Source: Bacillota bacterium
GTDB taxonomy: Bacteria > Bacillota > Clostridia > Monoglobales > Firm-18
DNA: 64,000 bases
NCBI GenBank assembly: GCA_023228885.1
Contig: JALOAJ010000002.1
Span: 65,809 to 129,808 of the forward strand
Direction: 5' to 3'
In this document: piece after piece, positions 17,914-25,799 of the stretch
Position numbering within the stretch: position 1 is the first letter of the stretch
How the letters are laid out: each line of letters begins with the position of its first letter
Made by a program: the position numbers and the translations under genes
The notes under the pieces: model-generated
Told to the model about the DNA's origin: nothing
The model's database searches: none
Seen by the model: the letters and a program-made list of their open reading frames with translations, nothing else

Positions 17914-18596
17914 ATATATTGGCTATTGACAGTTGCAGCAATGTTGCAACCTGCGCCATTGTTAAAAGCGGAATTCTTGTAGGCGAATCAGTAATTAACA
18001 ATAAAAAAACTCACTCTGTAAAGCTACTCCCCTTGATAGACCAACTACTAAAAGATACCGACACCGATATTTTTGAGGTTGACTATTACGCTGTTACGGT
18101 TGGCCCCGGCTCGTTTACCGGGCAAAGAATCGGGATTTCGACAATAAAAGGGCTTTGCCATGCTACGGGTAAAAAGTGTGTCGGCGTTTCAACGCTTGAG
18201 GCGTTAGCGCATAATGTGCCGTTAACTGATTTCTTTGTATGCCCGATTATGGATGCCCGCCGTGAGCAGGTTTATACGGCAACATTTAAAAACGGAAAGC
18301 ACATCGTAAAAGACAGAGCAATTGCCCTAACTGACTTGTTAGCGGAGCAAAAAGGGAAAAACACCGTTTTCGTAGGCGATGGGGTTGCTGTTTTTCGTGA
18401 AACAATAACAGATTTTATGGGAGAGTTTGCGCATTTTCCTCCGCTTAATTTTGAGCATTTGCGGGCGGGCAGCGTTGCGGCTATTGCAAAAGAACATATT
18501 GATTTAAATCTTGCAATAAACTGTCATTTGCTTACGCCGCTGTATTTGAGAAAATCACAAGCCGAAAGGGAATACCTTGAAAAAACACATAAATAA
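17910..18596 (+). CDS. tsaB: tRNA t6A37 biosynthesis protein TsaB
   Basis: Actin-fold (ASKHA) partner of TsaD in t6A synthesis, 228 residues. The N-terminal ILAIDSCSNVATCAIV, GPGSFTGQRIGISTIKGL and MDARREQVYTATF motifs are typical. The start is TTG at 17910, after AAGGGGG at 17896-17902, and overlaps the tsaE stop. A 14-of-16 parS-like palindrome lies within the gene at 18389-18404. Confidence 0.95.
   Translation: MNILAIDSCSNVATCAIVKSGILVGESVINNKKTHSVKLLPLIDQLLKDTDTDIFEVDYYAVTVGPGSFTGQRIGISTIKGLCHATGKKCVGVSTLEALAHNVPLTDFFVCPIMDARREQVYTATFKNGKHIVKDRAIALTDLLAEQKGKNTVFVGDGVAVFRETITDFMGEFAHFPPLNFEHLRAGSVAAIAKEHIDLNLAINCHLLTPLYLRKSQAEREYLEKTHK
18389..18404. other. parS-like palindrome inside tsaB
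   Basis: TGTTTTTCGTGAAACA matches the ParB site TGTTTCACGTGAAACA at 14 of 16 positions. It lies 1.6 kb upstream of the noc-like gene. The match may be chance, and the local protein has Noc-type rather than ParB-type specificity residues. Confidence 0.3.
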
Positions 18597-18653
18597 CGAA
18601 AGGAAACTTTTAGTTTTTTCAAACTAACTTGCCTTCGGCGGAATTTATTACGC

Positions 18654-18783
18654 GTGCGACATTTTCGCCTTTGGCGAAACGCACATGCGCAAAGTGCCAT
18701 TTAATACGCCTTATCCGGCTCACGATAAGCGCGTAGGCACAAATTTTAATATAATTTTGTGAGCCGGAAAGGCTAATGGCACT
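18654..18783. repeat. Structured intergenic element upstream of rpiB
   Basis: Two nested hairpins fill the gap between tsaB and rpiB. The first pairs GTGCG (18654-18658) with CGCAC (18680-18684) around TTTCGCC-TTT-GGCGAAA (18663-18679). The second is a long imperfect palindrome: AGTGCCATT (18693-18701)/AATGGCACT (18775-18783), GCCTT (18708-18712)/AAGGC (18769-18773) and CCGGCTCAC (18715-18723)/GTGAGCCGG (18759-18767), 23 paired bases in all. The right arm includes the possible rpiB ribosome site and an in-frame ATG at 18776. It could be a dispersed palindromic element or a translational control structure. Confidence 0.6.
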
Positions 18784-18787
18784 TATT

Positions 18788-19243
18788 ATGATAATAATAG
18801 GCAGCGACCACGGCGGGTTTAAACTTAAAGGAGAACTTAAAAACTTTCTTGAGGAAAAAGGGAAAACGGTCATTGATTGCGGCGTGTTTAACGAAGAATC
18901 GGTTGACTATCCCGACATTGCACAGCTTGTATGCAACAGGCTGTTTGAAAAGAAGGCAAGCTTTGCGGTTTTGATATGCGGGACAGGCATTGGCATAAGC
19001 ATTGCCGCAAACAAAATTAAAGGCATACGAGCGGCTTTAATTTGCAATGAGTTTTCTGCAAAAATGGCAAGCGAGCATAATAATGCAAATGTGGTATGTT
19101 TTGGCGGCAGAACAACAAATTTTGATAGCGCAGCTAAAATGCTTGATGTGTTTATGACATCAAAGTTTCAAGGGGGAAGGCATCAAGCACGGGTTGATAA
19201 AATCATGAGTATTGGAGAATGCAACAATGAAAAGACGAGATAA
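18788..19243 (+). CDS. rpiB: Ribose 5-phosphate isomerase B (RpiB/LacAB family)
   Basis: Interconverts ribose and ribulose 5-phosphate in the pentose phosphate pathway. From ATG 18788 the protein is 151 residues and opens MIIIGSDHGGFKLK, the usual family N-terminus; an in-frame ATG at 18776 would add four residues but lies in the arm of a hairpin. The SDHGG motif, the catalytic cysteine in ICGTGIGISIAANK and the EHNNANV phosphate-site segment are all present. Ribosome site is weak (GGAAAGG at 18766-18772, 15 nt away and in the hairpin). LacA/LacB-type isomerases share the fold, but no lac genes are near. Confidence 0.9.
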   Translation: MIIIGSDHGGFKLKGELKNFLEEKGKTVIDCGVFNEESVDYPDIAQLVCNRLFEKKASFAVLICGTGIGISIAANKIKGIRAALICNEFSAKMASEHNNANVVCFGGRTTNFDSAAKMLDVFMTSKFQGGRHQARVDKIMSIGECNNEKTR

Positions 19244-19715
19244 ACATAATTATTACTTAGATATTGCGCAAACAGTGCTTAAAAGAGGCACATGCCTGCG
19301 TCGCAACTATGGTGCAATTATTGTAAAAAACGATGAAATAATCGCAACGGGATATACCGGAGCGCCGCGCCGAAGGAAAAATTGCATAGATATTGGCGTG
19401 TGTCGTCGTGAGCAGCTTAGCATCCCTCGGGGAGAGCGGTACGAGTTATGCCGTTCGGTACATGCGGAGGCAAATTGCATAATAAGCGCATCGCGAAATG
19501 ATATGTTGGGCTCAACCATGTATTTAACCGGAATTGATGTTAAAACCGAAAGCATTATTGAAGATGCGTCAAGCTGTGCCATGTGCAAGCGTCTTATAAT
19601 AAATTCCGGCATAGACAAACTTGTTATTCGGAACACAGCCGATAACTATACGGTTGTAGAGGTGCAAAGCTGGGTTGACAATGACGAAACGCTTGAAAAT
19701 GTTTTCGGCTATTGA
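19227..19715 (+). CDS. Deoxycytidylate (dCMP) deaminase
   Basis: Zinc enzyme converting dCMP to dUMP for thymidylate synthesis; ComEB-like family, 162 residues. The zinc site is seen in HAEAN (H and catalytic E) and SSCAMCKR (two cysteines), with the family's TGYTGAPRR and a long insertion carrying CRREQLSIPRGERYELC. ATG 19227 has GGAGA eight bases upstream; a TTG at 19212 is also in frame. It overlaps the end of rpiB by 17 nt, so both are co-transcribed. Confidence 0.92.
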   Translation: MKRRDKHNYYLDIAQTVLKRGTCLRRNYGAIIVKNDEIIATGYTGAPRRRKNCIDIGVCRREQLSIPRGERYELCRSVHAEANCIISASRNDMLGSTMYLTGIDVKTESIIEDASSCAMCKRLIINSGIDKLVIRNTADNYTVVEVQSWVDNDETLENVFGY

Positions 19716-19803
19716 TTTTTAAAGCTAAACTTGCAAAAAAATAACGAAAATTCTTCTATCTTGTCAAAAGTTTTAGAACGATTTATCACCGCCTTGTCCT
19801 TTC

Positions 19804-19936
19804 TTATGGTATAATATCTGCAAAGCAGATATTATACTTGCTCCGCAGGAACTTATGCGCCACCGGTATTTTCCTCACTATGTTTGGAAACGGCGATGCG
19901 CAATTATACCAAAATCCTTCGGATTTATGGTATAAT
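19804..19936. repeat. Structured element with 12-bp terminal direct repeats upstream of noc
   Basis: The 12-mer TTATGGTATAAT occurs at 19804-19815 and again at 19925-19936. Each copy is part of a hairpin: TATAATATCTGC-AAA-GCAGATATTATA (19810-19836... arms to 19836, 12 bp with no mismatch), and ATTATACCA-AAATCC-TTC-GGATTT-A-TGGTATAAT (19903-19936, 15 bp with one bulge). Between them ATGCGC is repeated at about 19855 and 19896. TGGTATAAT is an extended -10 promoter sequence, and the right copy may drive noc. The organisation suggests a small non-coding repeat element. Confidence 0.55.
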
Positions 19937-19972
19937 GAGCGTAACATAAAGATTTAAAAGGAAGTGACAAAT

Positions 19973-20788
19973 TTGGAGGTTTTATCAATATTTAAAAGCA
20001 AAGAAAGTAAAAACAAGCTTGTTCAAATACCAATTAAAGATATTTTAACCAATCCGCATCAGCCGCGCAAGGTTTTCTGCAACGAATCAATAAACGAACT
20101 TGCGGAATCAATCAGGCAGTATGGGCTTATTCAGCCTATAACCGTTCGGAACACAGGCAACGGAAAGTATGAGCTTATCGCCGGCGAAAGACGGTTGAGA
20201 GCTTGTATGATGGCCGATTTAAAAACAATCCTTGCAATAATTATTGAGGCTTCTAACTGTGACAGCGCAGCGCTTGCATTAATAGAAAACCTCCAGCGAG
20301 AAAACTTAAATTATATGGACGAAGCGGAAGGTTACAGCAATCTTATTGTTGATTTTGGGCTCACACAAGAGGAGCTGGCGCAAAAGGTGGGTAAATCCCA
20401 GGCCACTATTGCAAACAAGCTGAGAATACTTCGCCTTTGCCCTCGGGTTAAAAAGATATTACGAGACAACGAACTTACCGAGCGGCACGCGCGGGCGCTT
20501 GTAAGGCTTGAATCAGAGCATGACCATATAAGAGCGCTTGACATTATTTGCTCTAAAAACCTTAATGTGAAACAAACGGATGAACTTATAGATAGTATGC
20601 TTTCTCCCAAGCAAAGCAGACGGCAAAAAAATAAAAAAAATACAATTCGTATATTTAAAGACATTAGAATTTTCGCAAATACAATCAAACAGGCTGTTGA
20701 TATGATGAATCAATCGGGAATAAATGCCACCTCGGAAAAAACGGAAAATGACAACTATATTGAATACATAGTAAGAATTCCAAAATAA
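19973..20788 (+). CDS. noc: Nucleoid occlusion protein Noc (ParB family)
   Basis: ParB-like CTP-binding DNA clamp that blocks septum formation over the chromosome. The N-terminal domain has QPRKVF, GERRLRA and ENLQREN (CTP-binding motifs); the helix-turn-helix is GKSQATIANKLRILRL, followed by LTERHARAL. At the four places that separate Noc from ParB, it reads Q, K, R and R, against Q-K-K-R for Noc and R-T-A-G for ParB (from memory of the published specificity switch), so Noc is favoured. A short N-terminal LSIFKSK stretch could be the membrane-targeting helix. TTG 19973 is preferred over GTG 19964 because AGGA ends ten bases upstream of it but one base before the GTG. Confidence 0.88.
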   Translation: MEVLSIFKSKESKNKLVQIPIKDILTNPHQPRKVFCNESINELAESIRQYGLIQPITVRNTGNGKYELIAGERRLRACMMADLKTILAIIIEASNCDSAALALIENLQRENLNYMDEAEGYSNLIVDFGLTQEELAQKVGKSQATIANKLRILRLCPRVKKILRDNELTERHARALVRLESEHDHIRALDIICSKNLNVKQTDELIDSMLSPKQSRRQKNKKNTIRIFKDIRIFANTIKQAVDMMNQSGINATSEKTENDNYIEYIVRIPK

Positions 20789-20823
20789 CTGTTTTAAATT
20801 TATCATCCAAATTAAAAACAGTT
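20787..20823. terminator. Hairpin shared by the convergent ends of noc and gpsA
   Basis: AACTGTTTT (20787-20795) pairs with AAAACAGTT (20815-20823). The arms overlap the stop codons of both genes. There is no long T-run outside the stem, so it is a plausible but weak bidirectional terminator. Confidence 0.4.
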
Positions 20824-21828
20824 CAAATCAACATGCTCAGTTTCGCCTTTTTTTGCCCTTCCCATTAAATCGTCAACGGCATCGGAAGGGTTTTTATTTT
20901 CAAATAATATCTTGTGCGCCTCATGAGTTATCGGCATTTCCACATTATATTTTTTTGAAAGCGCATATGCCGCACGGGTTGTCACAATTCCCTCAACAAC
21001 CATTTTCACTTCTTGTGAAGCTTGCTCCGGCGTTTTCCCCTGCCCGATTAAAATTCCCGCCCGCCTGTTTCTGGAGTGCATACTTGTGCAGGTGACAATT
21101 AAATCACCTATTCCGGTAAGCCCGGCAAAAGTTTCAAGCCTTCCTCCCATCGCCCTTCCCAAGCGGATAATTTCGGCAAGCCCCCTTGTCATAAGCGCGG
21201 CTTTTGTGTTGTCGCCAAACCCTAACCCTTCGATAATCCCGGCGCAAAGCGCAATAACATTTTTCAGCGAGCCGCCAAGCTCAACGCCAACTATATCACT
21301 GCTTGTATAAACCCGAAAATTCGGAGACATAAATAAATCCTGAGCATACTGCGCTATTGATATATCCGGATGCGCCACAACATTTGTTGTAGGCAGCCCC
21401 TTGCCCACTTCCTCCGCATGCGAAGGGCCGGACATTGCCGCAACATTTGCATTTGGGATTTCACTTTTAACAACCTCCGATAAGCGAAGAAGGGTTTTTT
21501 CATCAAACCCTTTTGAAATATTTACTATAACTTTACCGTCATTTACAAAAGGAGCAAGTTTTTTTGCTGTTTCACGAACTGTCTGTGACGGCACGGCAAT
21601 AACTATAATATCGCAATCTGACACGCATTTTTCAATGTCATCGGTAAAGGATATGTTTTTGGGCAAAATAACGCCGGGTAAAAACTGCTTATTTTCCCCA
21701 TGCAACTGCAATGCGGCGCTTTCTTCCTTCAAAAAAGACCAAAGACGAACCTTATGACCTTGCTCCCCCAACATATAGGAAAATGCAGTCCCCCAACTGC
21801 CCGAGCCTATAACTGAAATATTAGCCAC
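20812..21828 (-). CDS. gpsA: NAD(P)H-dependent glycerol-3-phosphate dehydrogenase
   Basis: Reduces dihydroxyacetone phosphate to sn-glycerol 3-phosphate, the substrate of PlsY encoded just upstream. The 338-residue protein has the Rossmann motif VIGSGSWGTAFS at the N-terminus, MSGPSHAEEV, the catalytic lysine in GGSLKNVIALCAG, and LTGIGDLIVTC. GTG at 21828 is chosen because AAGGAGG lies seven bases before it; an in-frame ATG at 21846 is upstream of that site. It overlaps plsY by 8 nt. Confidence 0.95.
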   Translation of the reverse strand: MANISVIGSGSWGTAFSYMLGEQGHKVRLWSFLKEESAALQLHGENKQFLPGVILPKNISFTDDIEKCVSDCDIIVIAVPSQTVRETAKKLAPFVNDGKVIVNISKGFDEKTLLRLSEVVKSEIPNANVAAMSGPSHAEEVGKGLPTTNVVAHPDISIAQYAQDLFMSPNFRVYTSSDIVGVELGGSLKNVIALCAGIIEGLGFGDNTKAALMTRGLAEIIRLGRAMGGRLETFAGLTGIGDLIVTCTSMHSRNRRAGILIGQGKTPEQASQEVKMVVEGIVTTRAAYALSKKYNVEMPITHEAHKILFENKNPSDAVDDLMGRAKKGETEHVDLNCF

Positions 21829-22417
21829 CGCTCTTCCTCCTTCCAAACCGATTTTCTGTCCCTAACAAAAGGCGATGAATGTTTTGTCGGTGCATAAAGA
21901 TGCTTAGCGCTGAAATAACAATCGAAAACAATAAAAACTGTATGTCGCCAAATCGAAAAATCAGCGCCATTATGGGCAGCAAAACAGCCCCGATTACAGA
22001 CCCGAGCGACACATACCCGCTGATAAACATTATTGCAACAGATACTGCAAAAATGATAAGACCTACGCGCCAATCGCAAAAAAGGATGGAAACAATCGAC
22101 ACCAAAACGCCTTTGCCGCCTTTAAAACCGTAAAAGATTGGAAAGTTATGCCCGATTATAACGCTAATTGCCACAAAATATAACGCCTGCGGCGCAAATA
22201 AAAGGGTTAAACTCAGCGCAACAGCTGCTTTGAGCGCATCGCCGACAAAAACCAATATGGCGGTACGCATCCGAAAACTGCGCAAAGTATTAGTAAACCC
22301 TGCATTTTTACTGCCGAACTGGCGCACATCTTTTTTTTCAATAAGCCTTGTTAAAATAATTGAAGAATTGATGCAACCGAGAAAATATCCTGCTATTGAT
22401 AAAATAACATTTAACAT
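21821..22417 (-). CDS. plsY: Acyl-phosphate:glycerol-3-phosphate acyltransferase PlsY
   Basis: Integral membrane enzyme that makes lysophosphatidic acid from acyl phosphate and glycerol 3-phosphate. The 198 residues are mostly membrane helices, with the conserved loops GSKNAGFTNTLR (about 36-47; usual form GSGNxGATN), GHNFPIFYGFKGGKGV (about 95-110) and a C-terminal basic HRQNIHRLLLGTE. It lies between der and gpsA, the standard clostridial order. Confidence 0.95.
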   Translation of the reverse strand: MLNVILSIAGYFLGCINSSIILTRLIEKKDVRQFGSKNAGFTNTLRSFRMRTAILVFVGDALKAAVALSLTLLFAPQALYFVAISVIIGHNFPIFYGFKGGKGVLVSIVSILFCDWRVGLIIFAVSVAIMFISGYVSLGSVIGAVLLPIMALIFRFGDIQFLLFSIVISALSIFMHRQNIHRLLLGTENRFGRRKSGG

Positions 22418-22449
22418 CAGCTTTCCACCTTTTCATAAGATAAATGCGT

Positions 22450-23781
22450 CTATTGCGCGCTTTCCCTTGTTATAAACCGTATCGGTGTGCCTTCAAAACC
22501 AAAGGTTTCCCGCAGACGATTTTCAAGATACCTAAGATACGAAAAATGCATCAACTTTTTTTCGTTTACAAAAAATACAAATGTGGGCGGTCGTGTTGAG
22601 GGCTGTGTGGCATAATATATTTTTAACCGTCTGCCTTTATCGGACGGCGGTTGCACCCTTGCAACAGCTTCGTTTATAACATCGTTTAACATTCCTGTTG
22701 TAATTCTCATGGAATTTTGGTCTGCCACATGCTTAATCATATCAAACAATTTTTCAACGCGCTGACCTGTTTTTGCCGATATGAACATAACCGGGGCATA
22801 CATCATAAAAGAAAAGCCTTTTTGAACATTCAATCGAAAGTTATCCATCGTTTGAGTTTCTTTTTCAATCTGGTCCCATTTATTTACCGCAATTATACAG
22901 CCTTTGCCGTTTTCGTGAGCATATCCCGCAATCTTTGTATCCTGTTCGGTGACGCCCTCGTTCGCATCAATCATTATTATAACAACATTTGCCCTGTCAA
23001 CCGCGGAGAGCGACCTTATAACGCTGTATCTTTCGATATTATCGTCTATCTTTCCACGCTTTCTCATACCGGCGGTATCTATAAAAAGATACTTATCATC
23101 GCCGTGTGTATAATATGTGTCAATGGCATCCCGCGTTGTGCCTGCCGTTTCGCTTACAATAACTCTTTCATGACCCAAAATATAATTTATAAGAGATGAT
23201 TTCCCCACATTCGGTTTTCCGATAACCGCAACATTAATTGTGTCATCCTCTTGTTCATCGGCAACTTCTTCGGGAAAATGCCTTATCACCTCGTCAAGCA
23301 GATCCCCAATACCCATGCCGTGTATTGCCGAAACGAGGTACGGTTCTCCAAGCCCGAGGCTGTAAAAATCGTACATTTCAACAGGGGGCTTACCCGGCGT
23401 ATCAGCCTTATTGCAGCTTAGTACCACGGGCTTTCCGCTCTTTTGCAGCAGCAGCGCAACATCTTTGTCGCTTGATGTTACCCCCTCCCTTATATCCGAA
23501 ACAAACACAATAACATCGGCGCTGTCAATCGCCGCTTGCGCTTGTGATATAATTTGGTGCGAAAATTGTTCTTTTGAATCCCGCTCAATGCCGCCCGTGT
23601 CTATTAAAACAAAGTTTTTCCCGCTCCAAGACGAATCGGAATAAATTCTGTCTCGCGTTACGCCCGGGGTATCGTCCACAATTGAAATGCGCTTGCCGAC
23701 TATTTTATTAAATAGTGTAGATTTACCAACATTTGGTCTGCCAACTATCGCTACAATTGGTTTTTTCACCTTGCTATCCAC
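22450..23781 (-). CDS. der: Ribosome biogenesis GTPase Der (EngA)
   Basis: Double-domain GTPase needed for 50S ribosome maturation, 443 residues. Domain 1 has GRPNVGKST, DTPGVT, DTGG and NKAD; domain 2 has GKPNVGKSSL, DTAGMR and NKWD; the C-terminus is a KH-like domain ending with EGTPIRFI. All G motifs are intact. The start overlaps the end of the DUF512 gene by 16 nt. Confidence 0.97.
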   Translation of the reverse strand: MDSKVKKPIVAIVGRPNVGKSTLFNKIVGKRISIVDDTPGVTRDRIYSDSSWSGKNFVLIDTGGIERDSKEQFSHQIISQAQAAIDSADVIVFVSDIREGVTSSDKDVALLLQKSGKPVVLSCNKADTPGKPPVEMYDFYSLGLGEPYLVSAIHGMGIGDLLDEVIRHFPEEVADEQEDDTINVAVIGKPNVGKSSLINYILGHERVIVSETAGTTRDAIDTYYTHGDDKYLFIDTAGMRKRGKIDDNIERYSVIRSLSAVDRANVVIIMIDANEGVTEQDTKIAGYAHENGKGCIIAVNKWDQIEKETQTMDNFRLNVQKGFSFMMYAPVMFISAKTGQRVEKLFDMIKHVADQNSMRITTGMLNDVINEAVARVQPPSDKGRRLKIYYATQPSTRPPTFVFFVNEKKLMHFSYLRYLENRLRETFGFEGTPIRFITRESAQ

Positions 23782-25085
23782 TCCCTAATGCCGACCTTGC
23801 GTGCCGTTAAGGCTTTAAAAAATTTGCCTCCGTCATTTTCTACTACCTTTAGCCGAACACCTATTTGTTGTTGCACCTGCAAAGGCGTCATGTCATCTAA
23901 AAACAATCCGTCAATGTTTAGCATACTTTTTGGTATCAAAAGCATACTGCCCAAGTCTTTTCCTATTAGTTGCTTTATTAAATCACACCCGGTAATTAAA
24001 CCGGATACTGTAATATTCTCACCGAAAAACTCATTTTTTATTGTATAAACCTTTGCCTTTTCATTGCCCGAAAGCATGCCGACCAGCCCTTTAATAAAAG
24101 GTGCTGCGCTTTTTCCGGTTGCTATTGATAATTTTTGATAAATCGTGTTATTTGCAGAATTTTTGCACGCATTGTTAAATTCTTCGTTAAACGAAGCAAC
24201 AAGACCTACCCCGTTTTCAATTTGCAAAAAATCCTCATATTCCTCAAAAGGGGGAACCGGCAGTTTGGCGCTGATATAAAACTCGTCCGAAGGAAAAACG
24301 AACCGTGTTTTTTTCTGCGACAAAAAATCCTTTTGCAATGCTGATAATTGAGCAATAACAGCGCTTGAAGCGCCCTCATCAAAAATTTCAAGCTGCGGCA
24401 AACCTTCGCGGTGCGAAGTAAGCCCGACAGGAACTACCGACACGCTTTGAACATGCGGATAAAGCGAAAATAGCTTGCAAACGGTGTCATGGAGTGTCTG
24501 CCCGTCATTTATGCCTTTGCATAACACAATTTGACAATTCATCGCAATTTTCGCCTTTGCAAAACGCTCCATAATTGCAAACACATCGGCATTTTTGTTG
24601 CTTAGCATATGACTTCTTGTTTTTTCATTGGTAGAATGAACCGATATATTAATACGCGGAAGTCTCATTTTTATAATTTTGTTTATATCGCCGTCCGAAA
24701 GGTTGGTAAGGGTAATATAACTTCCGGTCAACATAGAAAGCCTGTAATCGTCATCTTTAAAATATAAGCTTTTGCGCATACCTCTTGGAAGTTGGTCAAT
24801 AAAGCAAAATATACATTTATTTTGGCAAGACATTGGGCGGTCGATAAGGTCTTCCTCAAATGTAATGCCCAAATTTTCATATTCGCTGTTTACTATTTCA
24901 ATTTCCTCAACAACGCCGCTTGCTTTTTGCACCCTTAGCGTTACATCTTCGCCTTCCGACAAAAATCTGTAATATAAAATATCAAATTCGCCTTCGCCGT
25001 TAACGGCTAATAGCGTATCACCTTTTCTTATCCCTGCCAAATGCGCAATACTGCCTCTTTTTACACCTTTAATAAGTGCTCGCAT
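23766..25085 (-). CDS. DUF512 protein: PDZ-like domain plus radical-SAM-like core
   Basis: Conserved clostridial protein of 439 residues with no established function. The N-terminal 60 residues form a PDZ-like domain (GIRKGDTLLAVNG). A C-x3-C-x2-C cluster motif, CQNKCIFCF at about 104-112, follows, with IDQLPRGMR and a TIM-barrel-like region typical of radical SAM proteins; the C-terminal half is DUF512. It precedes and overlaps der, an association kept across many Clostridia, which hints at a role in ribosome or RNA maturation, but this is inference. Confidence 0.88.
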   Translation of the reverse strand: MRALIKGVKRGSIAHLAGIRKGDTLLAVNGEGEFDILYYRFLSEGEDVTLRVQKASGVVEEIEIVNSEYENLGITFEEDLIDRPMSCQNKCIFCFIDQLPRGMRKSLYFKDDDYRLSMLTGSYITLTNLSDGDINKIIKMRLPRINISVHSTNEKTRSHMLSNKNADVFAIMERFAKAKIAMNCQIVLCKGINDGQTLHDTVCKLFSLYPHVQSVSVVPVGLTSHREGLPQLEIFDEGASSAVIAQLSALQKDFLSQKKTRFVFPSDEFYISAKLPVPPFEEYEDFLQIENGVGLVASFNEEFNNACKNSANNTIYQKLSIATGKSAAPFIKGLVGMLSGNEKAKVYTIKNEFFGENITVSGLITGCDLIKQLIGKDLGSMLLIPKSMLNIDGLFLDDMTPLQVQQQIGVRLKVVENDGGKFFKALTARKVGIREWIAR

Positions 25086-25100
25086 TGCTATCTCCGCCTT

Positions 25101-25134
25101 GAAAAAAGAGCCGTAATGCTTTTTTGCAACGGCC
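25101..25134 (-). terminator. Intrinsic terminator after rpmF
   Basis: On the minus strand the stem GCCGT-TGC (25126-25133 side) pairs with GCA-TT-ACGGC (25110-25119 side) around six A, and is followed by TCTTTTTT (25102-25109). It ends 8 nt downstream of the rpmF stop. Confidence 0.75.
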
Positions 25135-25142
25135 CCTTTAAT

Positions 25143-25322
25143 TTAAGCATCTTTTTTTAAAATCTCTTTGCCCTTGTAGTAACCGCAAGCTCCACACACT
25201 CTGTGAGGCAATTTAAACTCGTGGCATTGCGGGCAAGAAACAAGACCCGGCAAAGAAAGCTTCCAATGAGCCCGCCTGCTGTTTCGTTTTTGTTTTGAGA
25301 CCCTTCTTTTTGGTACTGCCAT
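25143..25322 (-). CDS. rpmF: 50S ribosomal protein bL32
   Basis: 59-residue ribosomal protein starting MAVPKRRVSKQKRNSRRAHW at ATG 25322, preceded by GGAGGT. A zinc ribbon is intact (CPQC and CGAC, about residues 30-46). An in-frame start 21 nt upstream lacks support. It follows yceD with a 20-nt gap, the standard pair. Confidence 0.97.
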   Translation of the reverse strand: MAVPKRRVSKQKRNSRRAHWKLSLPGLVSCPQCHEFKLPHRVCGACGYYKGKEILKKDA

Positions 25323-25342
25323 TAATTTCACCTCCGAAACCA

Positions 25343-25792
25343 TTAATCAAGCAACTTTTTTAATATCGAAAGCCTTTCATCTATTGCCTCATCGTTGCAT
25401 TTGCATTGACCCTTGTTCAAGTCCATTCCGCATTCGGAACAAAGACCTTTGCAATCAGAACGGCATAAAAACCTTAAAGGCATATTAAGGTAGATATTTT
25501 GTAACGCTATGTTTCCAATATCCAGCAAAGAACCCTTTAGGTTTTCGTCATCCTCGACTTTCTCTTTAATATCAAATTCGATTTTTTCAACTGCCTCTCC
25601 TAAGCACCTTGCGCAAACAGCGGATAAATCAGCCGAAACACGCATATCAAGCTGCAAACTGCCCAAAACATTAGTAACTTTGCCCAAAGCGTTTGCGTTT
25701 ATGCGCAAATCCTTTTCCTTTTGGGTTATTTCAAAGTCAAAAGGGGTTTTAAAACCATCATTGCCAATTAAAAAAGTTAAATCGATTTTCAT
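25343..25792 (-). CDS. yceD: YceD/DUF177 family protein
   Basis: Conserved partner of rpmF, thought to act in 23S rRNA or 50S assembly. From ATG 25792 it is 149 residues, opening MKIDLTFLIG, with a four-cysteine pattern: CARCL near the middle and CRSDCKGLCSECG towards the C-terminus, typical of DUF177. The open frame extends 44 codons further upstream, but the promoter lies within that stretch, so those codons cannot be translated from this transcript. The predicted mRNA begins at or next to the ATG and has no Shine-Dalgarno. Confidence 0.9.
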   Translation of the reverse strand: MKIDLTFLIGNDGFKTPFDFEITQKEKDLRINANALGKVTNVLGSLQLDMRVSADLSAVCARCLGEAVEKIEFDIKEKVEDDENLKGSLLDIGNIALQNIYLNMPLRFLCRSDCKGLCSECGMDLNKGQCKCNDEAIDERLSILKKLLD

Positions 25793-25799
25793 AAGTGAT

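Noticed and set aside
21569..21585. TGTTTCACG half-site in gpsA
   Set aside because: Only one half of the ParB palindrome is present.
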